Shown here: positions 1 through 10,966 of the stretch, one piece after another
Numbering within the stretch: the first letter of the stretch is position 1
How the letters are laid out: each line of letters opens with the position of its first letter
Source of the DNA: Dissophora ornata
Taxonomy: Eukaryota; Mortierellomycota; Mortierellomycetes; Mortierellales; Mortierellaceae
DNA: 64,000 nt
NCBI GenBank assembly: GCA_025201705.1
Contig: MU616583.1
Span: forward strand, 1-64,000
Direction of reading: 5' to 3'
Position numbers and translations under genes: made by a program
The notes under the pieces: generated by a model
Databases searched by the model: none
The model's input: the letters and a program-made list of their open reading frames with translations, nothing else
Told to the model about the DNA's origin: nothing

Positions 1-431
1 AAAAAAAAAAAAAAAGAGAGTTCAATCCCACGCAAACCGAATCTCACTCAGCTCAGGCGCAGACAACATCAACCATACGCAGCAGCCAAAAAAATAAAAA
101 TAAAAAGACATAAAAAGAGCTCATTGGTTCCCGAGAAACACACCCCACCCCCACCCAGCTTCGTTGTTATTGCTGTGAATCTCTCCCATCTTTCCGTTCC
201 CTTCTTTGTTCACTTCTCTTCACTCTTCGTCAAGCACGCTCGAAATAACAGAGCTCATAGAGCGTTCCTGATCTTACCTTGGACTAGTCCTGGATCTGCA
301 CCTTGTCTTAAACTCCCTGGACCCTGCAAGACACACTAGCACGCTTTTGGCGCATCCTTGCCGACCCCGCTTCGCACTAATCAAATTAAGGTCAACAACA
401 GCCAACAGTCAAATCAGAACGGCAGCCAGCC
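1..431. other. Upstream region of the first MFS gene
   Basis: No gene is visible here. The window opens with a 15-nt poly(A) run. From about 160 to 240 the plus strand is rich in pyrimidine tracts, as is common in fungal promoters and 5' leaders. Short open frames have no recognisable features. Confidence 0.5.
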
Positions 432-2249
432 ATGTCCTCTCCAACGGACATCCCCCAGACCACGACCACGGTCGCCACACCATTCACCACTGCTGACACT
501 TCCGATACAGCATATTTTTATACCCGCGCTGCAACAACTACAAGAGATTCGCTTGACTCTCTTTCAAATGACTGCGACGAAAAGCTGCAGCCAAACCAGC
601 GTCGGGCAATCGATTCTCAAGACGTGAGCCAGGATGAACTTGCATCATCTAGTCTCCGTCTCGCATTCTCAGACCCTATGCTGGCAATCTCTCAGTTACC
701 GAATGCCGGAGGAAAATCCTCGATCGCCTCGTCTCTCCACTCGACCATGACATCAACTTCGTCGATGAGGAGACAACGCCTCTACCAGACACAGTATACA
801 TCCGACGAAAAGAAGGGACACCAAGTGGATGGCGCCCTTTCCACAGGTGTGGATGGCGTGCCAACAGAAAGAAACCTCGAGGCATTCATTCTTCCGGACA
901 TCGCCGACGTCGACGATGGATCCCCGCCCATGGACACGTCGTGGTATGGCTACGTGATTGTGGTTTCCTGTTTCATCATCTACTTTATTGTCTTCGGAAC
1001 CGAGCACACTTTTGGTGTCTATCAAGAATTTTACTCCTCGTCATCGGCCGAGCCCTTCCTTCTCAACACCGCCCCACAAGACGTCGCCATGATCGGAACT
1101 TTGGCAACGACATTTACCTACCTGCTGGGAGCATTCAGCGGTAGGTTTGCTGACCGCGCCGGATTCAGGGTGTCCGTTGTATTGGGAGCTGTAATTATGG
1201 GAGCCGGACTCATCGGCGCCAGTTTTGCAAAGAGTCTTTCCGCTCTCTATATCTGTCAAGGAGTCGTTCTTGGAGTTGGCTCGAGTCTTGTCTATTTGCC
1301 AGCGGTGTCGTGCCCAGCACATTGGTTCGAGAGATACAGATCGATTGCGATCGGAATCGTTGTCTGTGGGTCCGGACTCGGCGGTCTGGTGTTAGGCCCA
1401 GTAACAGAGCTCTTGATCACCAAGGTCGGCATCCATTGGACACTCCGAATTCAAGGGCTCTTGTGCCTGATTGGCATCGGTGGCTCGGGCATGATGCTCA
1501 AGACCAGGGTCAAGAGGGTTCCTGGACAGACCAGAAAGATACCAATGGACTTCACTATCTGCAAGGAGACTCCGTTTATAACTCTGACCATCGCCAACTT
1601 TTTAACCTCGCTGGGATATATGATTCCGTTTTTCTTCCTCTCTTGTAAGTGTTTTATTTATCGGGCCGAAATATCTTTGGAGAGCAACGTTTTGTCGCGC
1701 GCTATATTGACGTCCGAGTTGTATCTGATTTCGTGCTACGTAGTGTTTGCGGTCGATCACGGTCAGACGGCATCGACGGGTGCCGTTATGATCGGTATCC
1801 TAAACGGTGCTTCGCTTGTCGGTCGCCTTTCTCTCGGATTTATTACCGACCGCGTGGGTCGCATCAATATGCTCTTTGTCTGCGCCCTTGTGAGTGGCCT
1901 GAGCATTCTCTGCATCTGGTCCGTCGCGTCGTCTCTCAAGGTCCTTACTGTGTTTGCAATCATCTACGGATTCACTTGCGGTGGTTACTTCAGTGTGATC
2001 CCCTCAGTCATTGCTGACATTTACGGCGTCGATCGCCTGACTACTGTCACTGGTCTGCTGTATGGCAGTATTGGTTTTGGCTACCTGATTGGAAGCCCTG
2101 TCTCCGGTGTGCTGCTTGACATCACAAAGCCAAATACGAACTACATCTATGTAGTGATTTTCTCCGGCAGCAGCATGACCCTGTCGAGTTTTGCCGTATT
2201 TTACCTGAAGTACTGGCGATCCAAGGGTCGCTGGTGGACTCACGGCTAG
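432..2249 (+). CDS. MFS transporter, monocarboxylate-porter (MCT/SLC16-like) type
   Basis: This is a plasma-membrane major facilitator of the fungal MCT-like group, probably moving monocarboxylates or related organic acids; the substrate is inferred from the family only. Exons are 432-1644 and 1744-2249, giving 572 aa. The intron (1645-1743, GTAAGT...GTAG) is 99 nt, a multiple of three and stop-free, so the unspliced frame also reads through; removing it restores a continuous helix (FFFLS joined to LFAVDHG). The first 170 or so residues are a hydrophilic Ser/Thr-rich cytosolic tail. Membrane segments start at about residue 172. The repeated cytosolic loops are visible as GRFADRAGFR after TM2 and GFITDRVGR in the second half, and GGLVLGP is visible in the first half. 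The start ATG at 432 is the first in frame. Confidence is high for the fold and moderate for the subfamily. Confidence 0.88.
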   Translation: MSSPTDIPQTTTTVATPFTTADTSDTAYFYTRAATTTRDSLDSLSNDCDEKLQPNQRRAIDSQDVSQDELASSSLRLAFSDPMLAISQLPNAGGKSSIASSLHSTMTSTSSMRRQRLYQTQYTSDEKKGHQVDGALSTGVDGVPTERNLEAFILPDIADVDDGSPPMDTSWYGYVIVVSCFIIYFIVFGTEHTFGVYQEFYSSSSAEPFLLNTAPQDVAMIGTLATTFTYLLGAFSGRFADRAGFRVSVVLGAVIMGAGLIGASFAKSLSALYICQGVVLGVGSSLVYLPAVSCPAHWFERYRSIAIGIVVCGSGLGGLVLGPVTELLITKVGIHWTLRIQGLLCLIGIGGSGMMLKTRVKRVPGQTRKIPMDFTICKETPFITLTIANFLTSLGYMIPFFFLSCKCFIYRAEISLESNVLSRAILTSELYLISCYVVFAVDHGQTASTGAVMIGILNGASLVGRLSLGFITDRVGRINMLFVCALVSGLSILCIWSVASSLKVLTVFAIIYGFTCGGYFSVIPSVIADIYGVDRLTTVTGLLYGSIGFGYLIGSPVSGVLLDITKPNTNYIYVVIFSGSSMTLSSFAVFYLKYWRSKGRWWTHG

Positions 2250-2387
2250 AGTGAGCCGTCACCGTCGTGTCAAAGTTGTCGCCGTTGTTGTTTGTGTATA
2301 TAGTATGTAGTTTACCCACGTTTTAGCCATTGTTTGCATGAAGCAGTGTGTTGATATGTTTATCGTATATCGTTGTGCTACAAGACG

Positions 2388-2393
2388 AATAAA
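2388..2393 (+). terminator. Poly(A) signal AATAAA of the MFS gene
   Basis: A canonical AATAAA lies 139 nt after the MFS stop codon and is the best candidate 3'-end signal. Confidence 0.5.
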
Positions 2394-2919
2394 GTATTTA
2401 GACTGTCACCAAAGTGTGCGCGTGGACTGGGAACCTGCATCTCTGAACATCGGCTGTGGTATCGACGGAGGAAAGGGGCCGGAGAAGTTGCATATGACAG
2501 AGCATAATAGAGCTGAGCAGAGCTCTACATTACGATACAACCTTCTGCTCAATAGGAACACCTCCGGATGAAAGTACGGTGCATGTACATTTCCATGCAC
2601 TGTTCGGTGTTCTTGAATACGATTACAAAGTTTTTTATTTGGGCGCCGTGGTGTGTTTCGAGAGCTATTGGAAGACAGACGATTGAACCTTGCCGTAACT
2701 GCTCACAAAGGAAGAATTTGCACGCTCCACTTTCGCTTTTTCCTCCACGGCCATTGAGCCCTCGAATGTCTGTGTATATCACCCTCGTTGGTATTTCATC
2801 CTTTCTCTTTTCTTTTTCCTTTCTTCCTTAGTTGACACTCCCCCTCCACACGCACCCCCCTCCCCTTCGCAATACGCTCACTCGCTGATCTTTGGCTGCT
2901 CCGATATCCCTCTACATCC

Positions 2920-2951
2920 CTACCTACCTACCTACCTACCTACCTACCTAC
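2920..2951 (+). repeat. (TACC)n tetranucleotide microsatellite
   Basis: About eight uninterrupted TACC units end 12 nt before the start codon of the wall-protein gene. They therefore lie in its 5' UTR or core promoter, where copy-number change could affect expression. Confidence 0.9.
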
Positions 2952-2962
2952 TATAGCTAATC

Positions 2963-4066
2963 ATGTCTACCGCAAAGTCCTCCATGATGATGGCCGTTTT
3001 GGCCTTGTTCCTTTGCTTGTCCTCGACCGTTGCCGCCGCTGATCTCTACAGCCCTGGAAACCCCCTCAACTGCACAGCTTGGATCGCCAACTGCCAGACA
3101 CTGACTACATCCGTCTATGGCGGCGGAAAGAAGTAACGTGCTGCCCTTTTGCGCTTGACGTCTTTTGTCCAAAGTCGAACATCAATCTGCTTCCGGACGA
3201 CTAACGGTTTCCTTCATTTCCTTGTTGCCTACAGTTCTTCCTACACTGGTCCCTCTGCTCAGTGCAATGTTACCAACCTCTCGAGCGGTATGTGTTTTGA
3301 AATGAGAAGACGGACGAATGAGGAATGATTCTCTTCCCCCTGTGCTTCTGTCGACCGCCGCATCTATTTCAGGAACAACACAACAATATGAACCGCGAAA
3401 TGATGAGTACAAACGGAAGGAAATTATTGGCGCACAATCCATCGGCCTAATTGTCATATGAATGCCGCTAGACAACAATGTGGAGAAACAAAAAACACAC
3501 ACACGGGGGTAGAAATCACCTGAGGGACAGTGCTCAGGAAGCCATCGCCCATGGCCTACTTTCGCCGTCTCTCCTCAAGGCGCCTAGCATCAAACTATCA
3601 CAGCTGCTCTTAAATGCTAAAGCAAACGGCTACAACATACTAACGCTGGAACCATACCGTTTCATGTTTGCTTTTCTTCACAACCATTCTAGCCCAGCCC
3701 CTGTGCGGTGAGAACGTCATTTGCTTGGCTACATTCCTCGTCCAGACTGACAACTCTACCGTCTCCGCCACCACCACCGCCGCCACCATCGCCGGAACCA
3801 CCACCACTGTCTCTGCCACTACATCAGCGAGCGCCAGCAGCGCCACCAGTGCCACCAGTGCCACCGCTGCCGCCACTACCACTACCAGTTCCTCTAGTCT
3901 CTCGTCTGTGTACACTGTCGTCTCCGTCGACCTGACCTCTCAGCTCCTGGCCTTGTACGATACCTCTAAGTGCGGGACCTCTGCTGCCGTTGCCCAGGCT
4001 GCCACCTCTCTCGGCGCATTGGTCGCCGTTGCCTCGATCGTCTCTTTCATGAGCAACATGCTGTAA
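2963..4066 (+). CDS. Ser/Thr-rich secreted protein, probably GPI-anchored
   Basis: No named family was recognised. Exons are 2963-3132, 3235-3287 and 3693-4066 (198 aa); the phases (2, 1) close exactly. Visible features in order: an N-terminal signal peptide with hydrophobic core MAVLALFLCL, ending near VAAA; a short cysteine-containing domain (LNCTAWIANC, QCNVTNLSS, LCGENVICLA) with N-glycosylation sequons; a mucin-like Ala/Ser/Thr tract at about residues 95-145; and a final hydrophobic stretch (SLGALVAVASIVSF) ending four residues from the C-terminus, as expected of a GPI-attachment signal. The likely location is the cell wall or plasma-membrane surface. The second intron (3288-3692, 405 nt) is several times the local norm. 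The product class is inferred from architecture only. Confidence 0.8.
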
Positions 4067-5513
4067 AATCTATATATCTATTGTCCGTCTACGAGGAGTC
4101 TTGGAGAATGGCACGCATTGAGCTGTAGCGTTAATAAAGTGGCAAGACGGGGACTTACTCCCGTGACCTGAACCTACAAGAAGACACGTGTTTGACTGAG
4201 TAGCATTGGCCCTGCTCACATGTACCATTCCACATGTCGACAGATTGTCTAGAAACATCGGATGGATGTGGCTTTTGCAATAGTTTGTGGAATTAAGACT
4301 GGCAGCTGCGGTAGTGGTGGGAGAGATGATCCTGTCCTTGAACAGCGGGGTTACTCTCAATAGCGAGTGCTCTCAACTAAAAAATGTTTTCTCGTTTGGA
4401 AGCGGAGGTGTCTTTTTGAGTGTTCATGTCGGTGTGTCAGAACGGGCATCAGACTGCAACATACATTCTCGATATGTGGATGCAAAGAGGGGACCAGATT
4501 GCGTCTGAACCAGCCCAAATCCATCAACCGCGTGTTTCAGACTACAGTAACCTTTGTGACGAATAAGCTATTACGGATTATTGTAAGACATTCTCTGTTC
4601 CAGGGCTGGATCGGGACCGCTTTCAGAGTATGTAAGCCGCAGAATCCTGAGTTTCGATCTATTCCTGTCGTCCATCCCTGTTCAAGCGCAGAAAGTAGTC
4701 CAACCCTGGGATCGACGCATCGCATGACAGACGGTTTCCGATCATATTTCATGTGTTGTGCTCAGTTTTATGTCCTCCAGTCCCATGAGACGGACCAAGA
4801 GACTGGGCCAACTCTACTAGACCTGCAACGCGTGAGGAACCGACAATAAGCCCTCGGAAAACGACTTTTGCTGCCCTTCCTTACTGTTGCTATCTCGGCA
4901 AAATGCAAGGAGAACACTACCAAAAGAAGGATGCAATGCCGTGGATTTATGTTTTTCCACCGCTTTCTCGACTCGGAAGCACGCACAGCCCAGCTGAGTA
5001 TGCAACGATGACGGTTGTGGGTGGGTGATGGAGCGGACAATCTGACAAGAGGAATAATGACGATGGAGGTGAAACTGGACAGAGAGATAGCCTTGGTGTG
5101 TGGCTGATTCCAACATTGAATGTCGTACAGCCTTCGATGATGTTATTAGCTGCGGCGATGATGATGTGCTGCAGTTGGTCCCTACAACAGCCACGGATGT
5201 TTGGGATGGTAACCCGCGAAGTCGAAGGGGCAATTTTTAATCATTTTTTCCAGGTAATCAACAAGAGTTAAACAGACACTAAAGAGAGTAAGAGAGTGAG
5301 ATGACTGCGTAGAATTGACTGCCGGGGATTGGTGCCAGGAGTGCATTTCCGGTACGCATCGAGAGAGTGTCCCTTGCCTTCCCTTGCAGCGATGTTGGGT
5401 AAATCGAACATTCTCCTATGCCGCATCTGCGTTTGGGCGGGCGCACCTCTTGTCGAACTGGACATGCATAAAAGGACGCGGGGCCCCACCTCGCCCCCGC
5501 TTCTTCTCTTCCC
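4067..5513. other. Intergenic region upstream of the P-type ATPase gene
   Basis: About 1.4 kb with no convincing gene. A 160-codon open frame at 4367-4849 has random-looking composition with no family motif. A TATA-like CATAAAAG at about 5467 lies 200 nt before the ATPase start. Confidence 0.5.
4133..4138 (+). terminator. Poly(A) signal AATAAA of the wall-protein gene
   Basis: AATAAA lies 67 nt downstream of the stop codon. Confidence 0.5.
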
Positions 5514-5543
5514 CCCTCTCCTCTCCTCTCCTCTCCTCTCCTC
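5514..5543 (+). repeat. (CTCTC)n pyrimidine repeat
   Basis: Five to six CTCTC units lie in the putative promoter or 5' UTR of the P-type ATPase gene, about 125 nt before its start codon. Confidence 0.85.
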
Positions 5544-5572
5544 CAATCCAAATTAAGCAAACCCTTGCAGTT

Positions 5573-5611
5573 CAGCAGCAACAGCAGCAACAGCAGCAAC
5601 AACAACAGCAG
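5573..5611 (+). repeat. CAG/CAA trinucleotide repeat in the ATPase 5' leader
   Basis: Thirteen CAG/CAA triplets lie 56 nt before the ATPase start codon. In one plus-strand frame they would encode poly-Gln, but they sit upstream of the assigned ATG and are therefore read as leader sequence. Confidence 0.85.
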
Positions 5612-5666
5612 ATACACCGCTTAGCCTTAAAAAAACAATACTCATCTCGTTCTCATCAGCTTCTGA

Positions 5667-8600
5667 ATGGCAGACAATCCCCCGATCGCTCAACCCGAAC
5701 CCGAACGTTTAGGGAACCAACTCCCACCAAACCAAGATCAACAGCCTCAGCTTCCTCTGGAACAGCAGCAGGTGCTCTCTGTCGACAGCACCCACAACCC
5801 CAATGCCAACGTGAATACTGTGCACACCGCCTTTGCAAGCAGCTCTGAGCACAAGAACAATCTCTCGTTTGCCCCAAACACTTTGCATGCCAATGACCAC
5901 CACCCTCATGACGACAATGTTGATGCCAGCCCCCCCACTGCATTGAATGACGCCCTCCCATCGACTGCCGAGGGGTATTCGATTTATTCTAATATCAAGG
6001 ATGGCAAGGTACTTTTACACTTTCAAAATAAGCTATGTGGTTGAATGACACCACACTTGTGTGGGGACATTTACAATCTGTGAATCTCTGTTCTGAAGGT
6101 GAATGTCCATTTATCCATGTTTTTGGATCTCTGATGCAGCAACTAACCTGAGCCTCGTCCTCCTTCAATTGCTCTGGAACTACCGTATCGACATGTTTGT
6201 TGTATCGTCTCGCATTCGCCATCTATTCTCTCGATTTGCTTGTCTTTGGTCGCGTGTGCTATCCCATCCTCCTGGTTTCGATCCTCCTGGACACATTACT
6301 ATCTCACGTTAGGCCAGTATCGAGCACCAGGTCGAGATCAACGGTAAGGAAATCCCCCTGCTTTTCTTGTCAGCCCTGCAAGGAACAGGACGCAAGGGGC
6401 TATTATTGCAAAGATTGAAGAGGAAACCCAAACTGCCAATCACATTTTTTCATCACATTACATCTCATCCATGAGGCGACAAGGTCAACGGCAGCTTCTT
6501 CCCATACTGCCAATGGCCTTCTGCTCGTCTCACCGCGATACTTCCTCCTTTCGTTTGGCAATAACCAATTAACCTTACTGTCTATATGCAATGTCATCAC
6601 TCAATAGTCGTCGATCTGTTCGATGTCCAGAGCAACAAGGAAATCTCTTTGGAGGAGATCATGGACGGTCTTCGTTATGTCATGGAGTATCGTATCAAGG
6701 GTGGGCGCTTCCCTAGCCTTGATTATGACATCATGAGGCGTCTTGCCGATGGTCTCCTGCAGAACATGGGCGACGCCGAGAAGAAACGCAAATTTCGCAC
6801 AAAGCTCACTGAGGAGGCTGACGTCGCTTTTCAGCTCTTTGGAGAGTTTTTGCTTGAAGGTACGAACATACTGATAGGAATTGGACTAATTCCTTGGAGC
6901 AGATGGACGCAGGACTGAAAGTTGTACCACCGTCGTGCTAACATGATGATCTCAATACATTTCGCGTACTCTAGTCAAGGAATTCCGTCAAGCTGTCGGC
7001 GAAAAGCCTGTTTCCGATCTTCGTTATGCGCTGAAACTTGACGTCAGATGTGAACCTGGATCGACTGAGCAACAGCAAAAGTCTGCTGTGGCCTTGATTG
7101 CGTTGTTGACAACAATCTATCCCCAGTTCTCAGACTGGCGCGAACTGGTCAAGAGCGACGGCCAGTCTGACGTTCAGAAATGCATGGCCGAGCATGCCGA
7201 ATTCGTAAAGGCAGAAAGGATGCCCGAGATGGGCGGTGTTATTCTTGCACCTCAAGGTACGTTATTCGTTTTCAGCTTGTTTTGATGAAGGATTGGGTCG
7301 CCTTAACGCGTTGGCTGATCACCCTCTGCACTCAACTCTTTAGCCCTTTGCTTCGACCGCAGGATAAAGAGATGTTTGAAGATGTACAGAACATCGCTGG
7401 AGACCGGTTTGCCATCTGAAGCTATCCCAGCTCTTCAGGAGCACTATGGAAAAAACATTCTTCCTCAACCTCCTCGTACATCCGTCTTCAAGATGATTTG
7501 GACACAGTTCACCGATTTTATGATTTTGCTTCTTTTGGCGGTCGCTGTTCTTATGGCCGGTACCAAGGACTTTGTGGCCATGGGTGTCCTGTTGTTTGTT
7601 GTCCTCCTCAACGCTGTTATCGGATTCACTCAGGAATATAAAGCTGGAAAGGCGCTAGATGCCCTGACAAAGCTCACCGTCCCTAGGGCCCAGGTCCTGC
7701 GTGATGGAAGCACGTCCATGATCAATTCAGAGGAACTCGTCCCCGGTGATATTGTCATTCTCGAAGAGGGTGAATCTGTGCCAGCCGATTTACGTCTGGC
7801 TGAAGTTTCTCAGCTCGAAATTGTCGAGTCTATCTTGACAGGAGAGTCCGTTGCAGTCAACAAGGATCCCAAGGAGATCAAGACTCTCACTCGTAAACTT
7901 CCTCTCGGTGATTGCAAGGGCAACGCCTTCATGTCAACAGTCGTTGCCAAGGGTCGCGGCAAAGGTATTGTCGTCCGAACCGGTCGATTGTCTGAGATGG
8001 GTAAGATCAGTGCCGCCATCACAGGTACGCCAAAAGTCTTGACACCTGTCCAGCGCAAACTTGCTAGGCTCGGAAAGTTGCTGGTGGTTTTCGCAATCGT
8101 CTTGTGTTTCCTTATGGCTGGAATCAAGATTGCTTACCACAATGATGTCAAGGAATCCCTCAAGGTGGCCATCAGGTATAACGCTGAATACTGTGTTTTA
8201 TTACTGCGTAGGAAGCTCTAGTGCTACATACTAACATCTCAATCACTGTTGTTTTCGTGCAGTTTGGCTGTCTCTGTCATTCCTGAGGGTCTTGTTGCCG
8301 TTACTACTGTTACCATGGCCTTGGGAGTTCGTCGCATGGCTACCCGAAAGGCTATCGTTCGTACTCTTCCCGCTGTCGAGACGCTTGGAAGTGTCACTTT
8401 TGTTTGCTCTGATAAAACCGGAACATTGACAGAAGGCAAGATGGGAGCAGCAGAACTTTGGACTAGCGATGGTGCCGCATATGGATTCACTGAAAGCACA
8501 AGTCTGGACCCCAACAAGGGCGATGTTACAGTGAAATCGCATTCGGAAGAGCAGCCGCAGGTAATGGAAAAGAGCCTCGACAGGGTTCCGGCTCAGATGC

Positions 8601-10697
8601 TTATCTCCCTGATGGTTTCCTCTCTCTGCAACAACTCATCTGTCGTGCAGAAGGACGAGGACGAGGACGAGAACGACATTGTCCCCTCCACGACTGTTCC
8701 TGTTGACGTAAAGGGGGAAGAGAAAGCTGCCGAGGCAGAGAAGGTCGCTGAAACAGCTCCAGCAGCCGTGGAATGGAAGGGAATCGGTGACCCTACGGAA
8801 GTCGCATTGGTAGTCGCTGCTCAGAAGGCTGGCTTCCCCAAATCATTCTTCCACGACCTCGGATACACACGCATTTATGAACAGGCCTTTGACAGTGAAC
8901 GCAAGGTGATGAGTGTCGTCTACAAGGCACCACTGGATACCAAATCCGCGAACGGTGAACACTTTGAGTTTGTCCTCGCGAAGGGTGCCCCCGAGGAGAT
9001 CCTGAATCGCTGTATCGGCTATCTCCCTCACTTGGAACCTAGCTCCTTGTCGTCGCCCCTGGATGTGCTGAGGCCCCACAAACAGGACTTGGCTCAGCCA
9101 ATCACTGAGGATTTCTATGACCAGGTGTCGGACACCTCCGGTAAGATGGCAGACAACGGTCTTCGTGTCTTGGGATTGGCCTTTAAGAAGGTCAAGATCA
9201 ACGGTGGTGGAGCCACTGAAGAGGACTTGGGCGATGGACTGGACAATATCAACAAAGTCAGAGACGAGAAGGAGACCCCCGCACCAACTCTGAAGCCCAC
9301 CAAACTTGATTTGATGACTGCTGCAATCACGAACCAAGCCGACGATGATGACGAAGACGAGGAAATCCCTCCTGGCTACGGTGAGAACGACCTCGTGTTC
9401 CTCGGCTTGATCGGCTTGATTGACCCCGCTCGCGCTGGCGTTCAGGAGAGTGTCCGTATCTGCAAGGAGGCTGGAATCTCTGTTGTCATGATTACTGGTG
9501 ACCACATCAAGACGGCCAGCGCCATCGCCAAGGAGCTTGGTATTCTCGAGGAGGGTGGCCGTGCTATTAAGGGTGAAGAGCTGGATCTTTTGTCAGAGCA
9601 GGCCATTGCCGAACTAAAGCCTTTCCCGAACGTCTTTGCTCGTGTGTCCCCTGATAACAAGTTGAAGCTGGTGACTGCCCTGCAGAGCCGCGGTGAATCT
9701 GTTGCAATGACAGGTGACGGTGTCAATGGTAAGGTTCTTCATTGTTGGTTGTGTAATGGATCTTGACATATCTATTCTAAGGAGAGAATGATGCTAAGTC
9801 AACGCCGTCTTACTACCTTATAGATGCACCGGCTATCAAAGCTGCCAATGTCGGTGTTGCCATGGGTATTGCCGGTACGGATATCACTAAGCAAGCCGCC
9901 GATATCGTCCTGTCAGACGACAACTTCAATACGATTGTGGAGGCAGTCGAGGAAGGTCGTCGTGTCTTTGACAACATTCTCAAGTTTATTGTCTATCTGC
10001 TAAGCTGTAACTGCGCCGAGATCTTCCTCTTCCTCCTGTGCTCGATCGTGAACGTGGATCTTCCATTTACCGTCGTCATGGTTCTTTGGGCCAACATCAT
10101 TGGTAAGTGATTAATCGATGGTTCCAGACTGCCATGTTCCGATAATCCTGTTCGAGGATTTTAACATATCTCATTTGTCTGTTCTCTCTCTTAGCTGACG
10201 TTCCACCTGCCATGGCCTTGGGTGTTGAGCCTGCGGAGCCAGGTCTGATGAGCCGCAATCCCCGTTCGCCTAAGCGTGGAATCATCACGTTAACTTCGTT
10301 TGGCGTAATCATGTACCAGTCGCTTATCATGACCCTGCTGACATTCGGGGTTTACATGATGCACGATCGATCGGACCCTGATAAGGAGAGCTATGCACAG
10401 TCAGAATCGTTCACCGTCCTGACATCGCTACAATTGCTCCAGGGCTTCCTTTCAAGAACCATGAGAACATCGGTCTTCAAGGTCAGCTTTATGAGCAACC
10501 GATGGATGATTGTCGGTGTGTTGGTCAGTTTTGTGCTCATGATCATCGGCCTCTACGTCCCGGGCTTTAACCACGTCTTGGAGCTCCAGCCTATCGATGG
10601 CCTCTCTTGGGCAAGAGTGGTTGTCTGCTGCGTGATCTTGGTCATCCTGAGCGAGCTTGAGAAGTTGCTTCTGCGCGTTACTGGTTGGTCCGTCTAA
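5667..10697 (+). CDS. Type II P-type cation-transporting ATPase with long N-terminal extension
   Basis: An ATP-driven cation pump of the P2 class (Ca2+ or alkali-cation type). Exons are 5667-6008, 6313-6343, 6608-6859, 6975-7256, 7344-8175, 8263-9728, 9824-10102 and 10195-10697; all phases agree and give 1328 aa. Residues 1-114 are a low-complexity Asn/Pro/Gln-rich segment. Residues 115-310 form an unidentified domain containing a degenerate EF-hand-like loop (DVQSNKEISLEE). The pump core follows: the TSLETGLP cation-ATPase N-terminal motif, TM1-2 from about residue 335, LTGES actuator loop, VIPEGL in TM4, phosphorylation motif DKTGT (Asp630), an acidic insert at about 936-946, MITGDH, and GDGVND (final Asp1069 split by an intron). 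TM6 reads NIIADVPPAMALG instead of the classical Ca2+-pump NLVTDGLPA, so ion selectivity (Ca2+, Na+ or K+; IIA, IID or ACU-like) cannot be decided here. A family core is usually around 1000 aa; the excess is N-terminal. Confidence 0.92.
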
Positions 10698-10820
10698 GAA
10701 CAACCCCTCATAGCAAACCTCGATCCCGTCGATCAAATTTTTGCTACCATTCCTTTACTCGAAGACATTCTTCCTAACATACTTTTACAACTAATATCCA
10801 TTGCCTGAGCACTTGTACAA

Positions 10821-10826
10821 AATAAA
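10821..10826 (+). terminator. Poly(A) signal AATAAA of the ATPase gene
   Basis: AATAAA lies 124 nt after the ATPase stop codon. Confidence 0.5.
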
Positions 10827-10934
10827 TATAAACAGTTTATTTCATTAGTCAACCATATCTTTTTCTCGCGCTGCCGCAAGGCACCGATGCAAAATGCAAA
10901 CCAATTCCCTCCCCTCAATCATATCAGCTCCCTT

Positions 10935-10966
10935 ATTTCATACATCGCAGATTTCATACATCGCAG
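10935..10966 (+). repeat. Perfect 16-bp tandem duplication
   Basis: The unit ATTTCATACATCGCAG occurs twice head to tail, immediately before the carrier relic. Each copy ends in a plausible splice acceptor (CGCAG). Confidence 0.9.

Larger units (their letters stand above)
2250..2962. other. Intergenic region
   Basis: This holds the 3' UTR of the MFS gene and the promoter of the wall-protein gene. From about 2790 to 2900 the plus strand is pyrimidine-rich. No further gene was recognised. Confidence 0.5.

Noticed and set aside
4130..4200. Hairpin-like GACGGGGAC...TCCCGT segment considered as a tRNA or structured RNA
   Set aside because: No cloverleaf, no A or B box at the right spacing.
4367..4849. 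160-codon plus-strand open frame
   Set aside because: Random-looking composition and no recognisable motif; it lies in the intergenic region before the ATPase gene.
7362..7419. Alternative frame DKEMFEDVQNIAGDRF in the ATPase gene after a CGCAG acceptor
   Set aside because: It looks protein-like but stops after 18 codons. The other frame, from the acceptor at 7343, continues into the conserved pump core with correct phase.
8843..9505. 220-codon minus-strand open frame
   Set aside because: Antisense shadow of exon 6 of the P-type ATPase.
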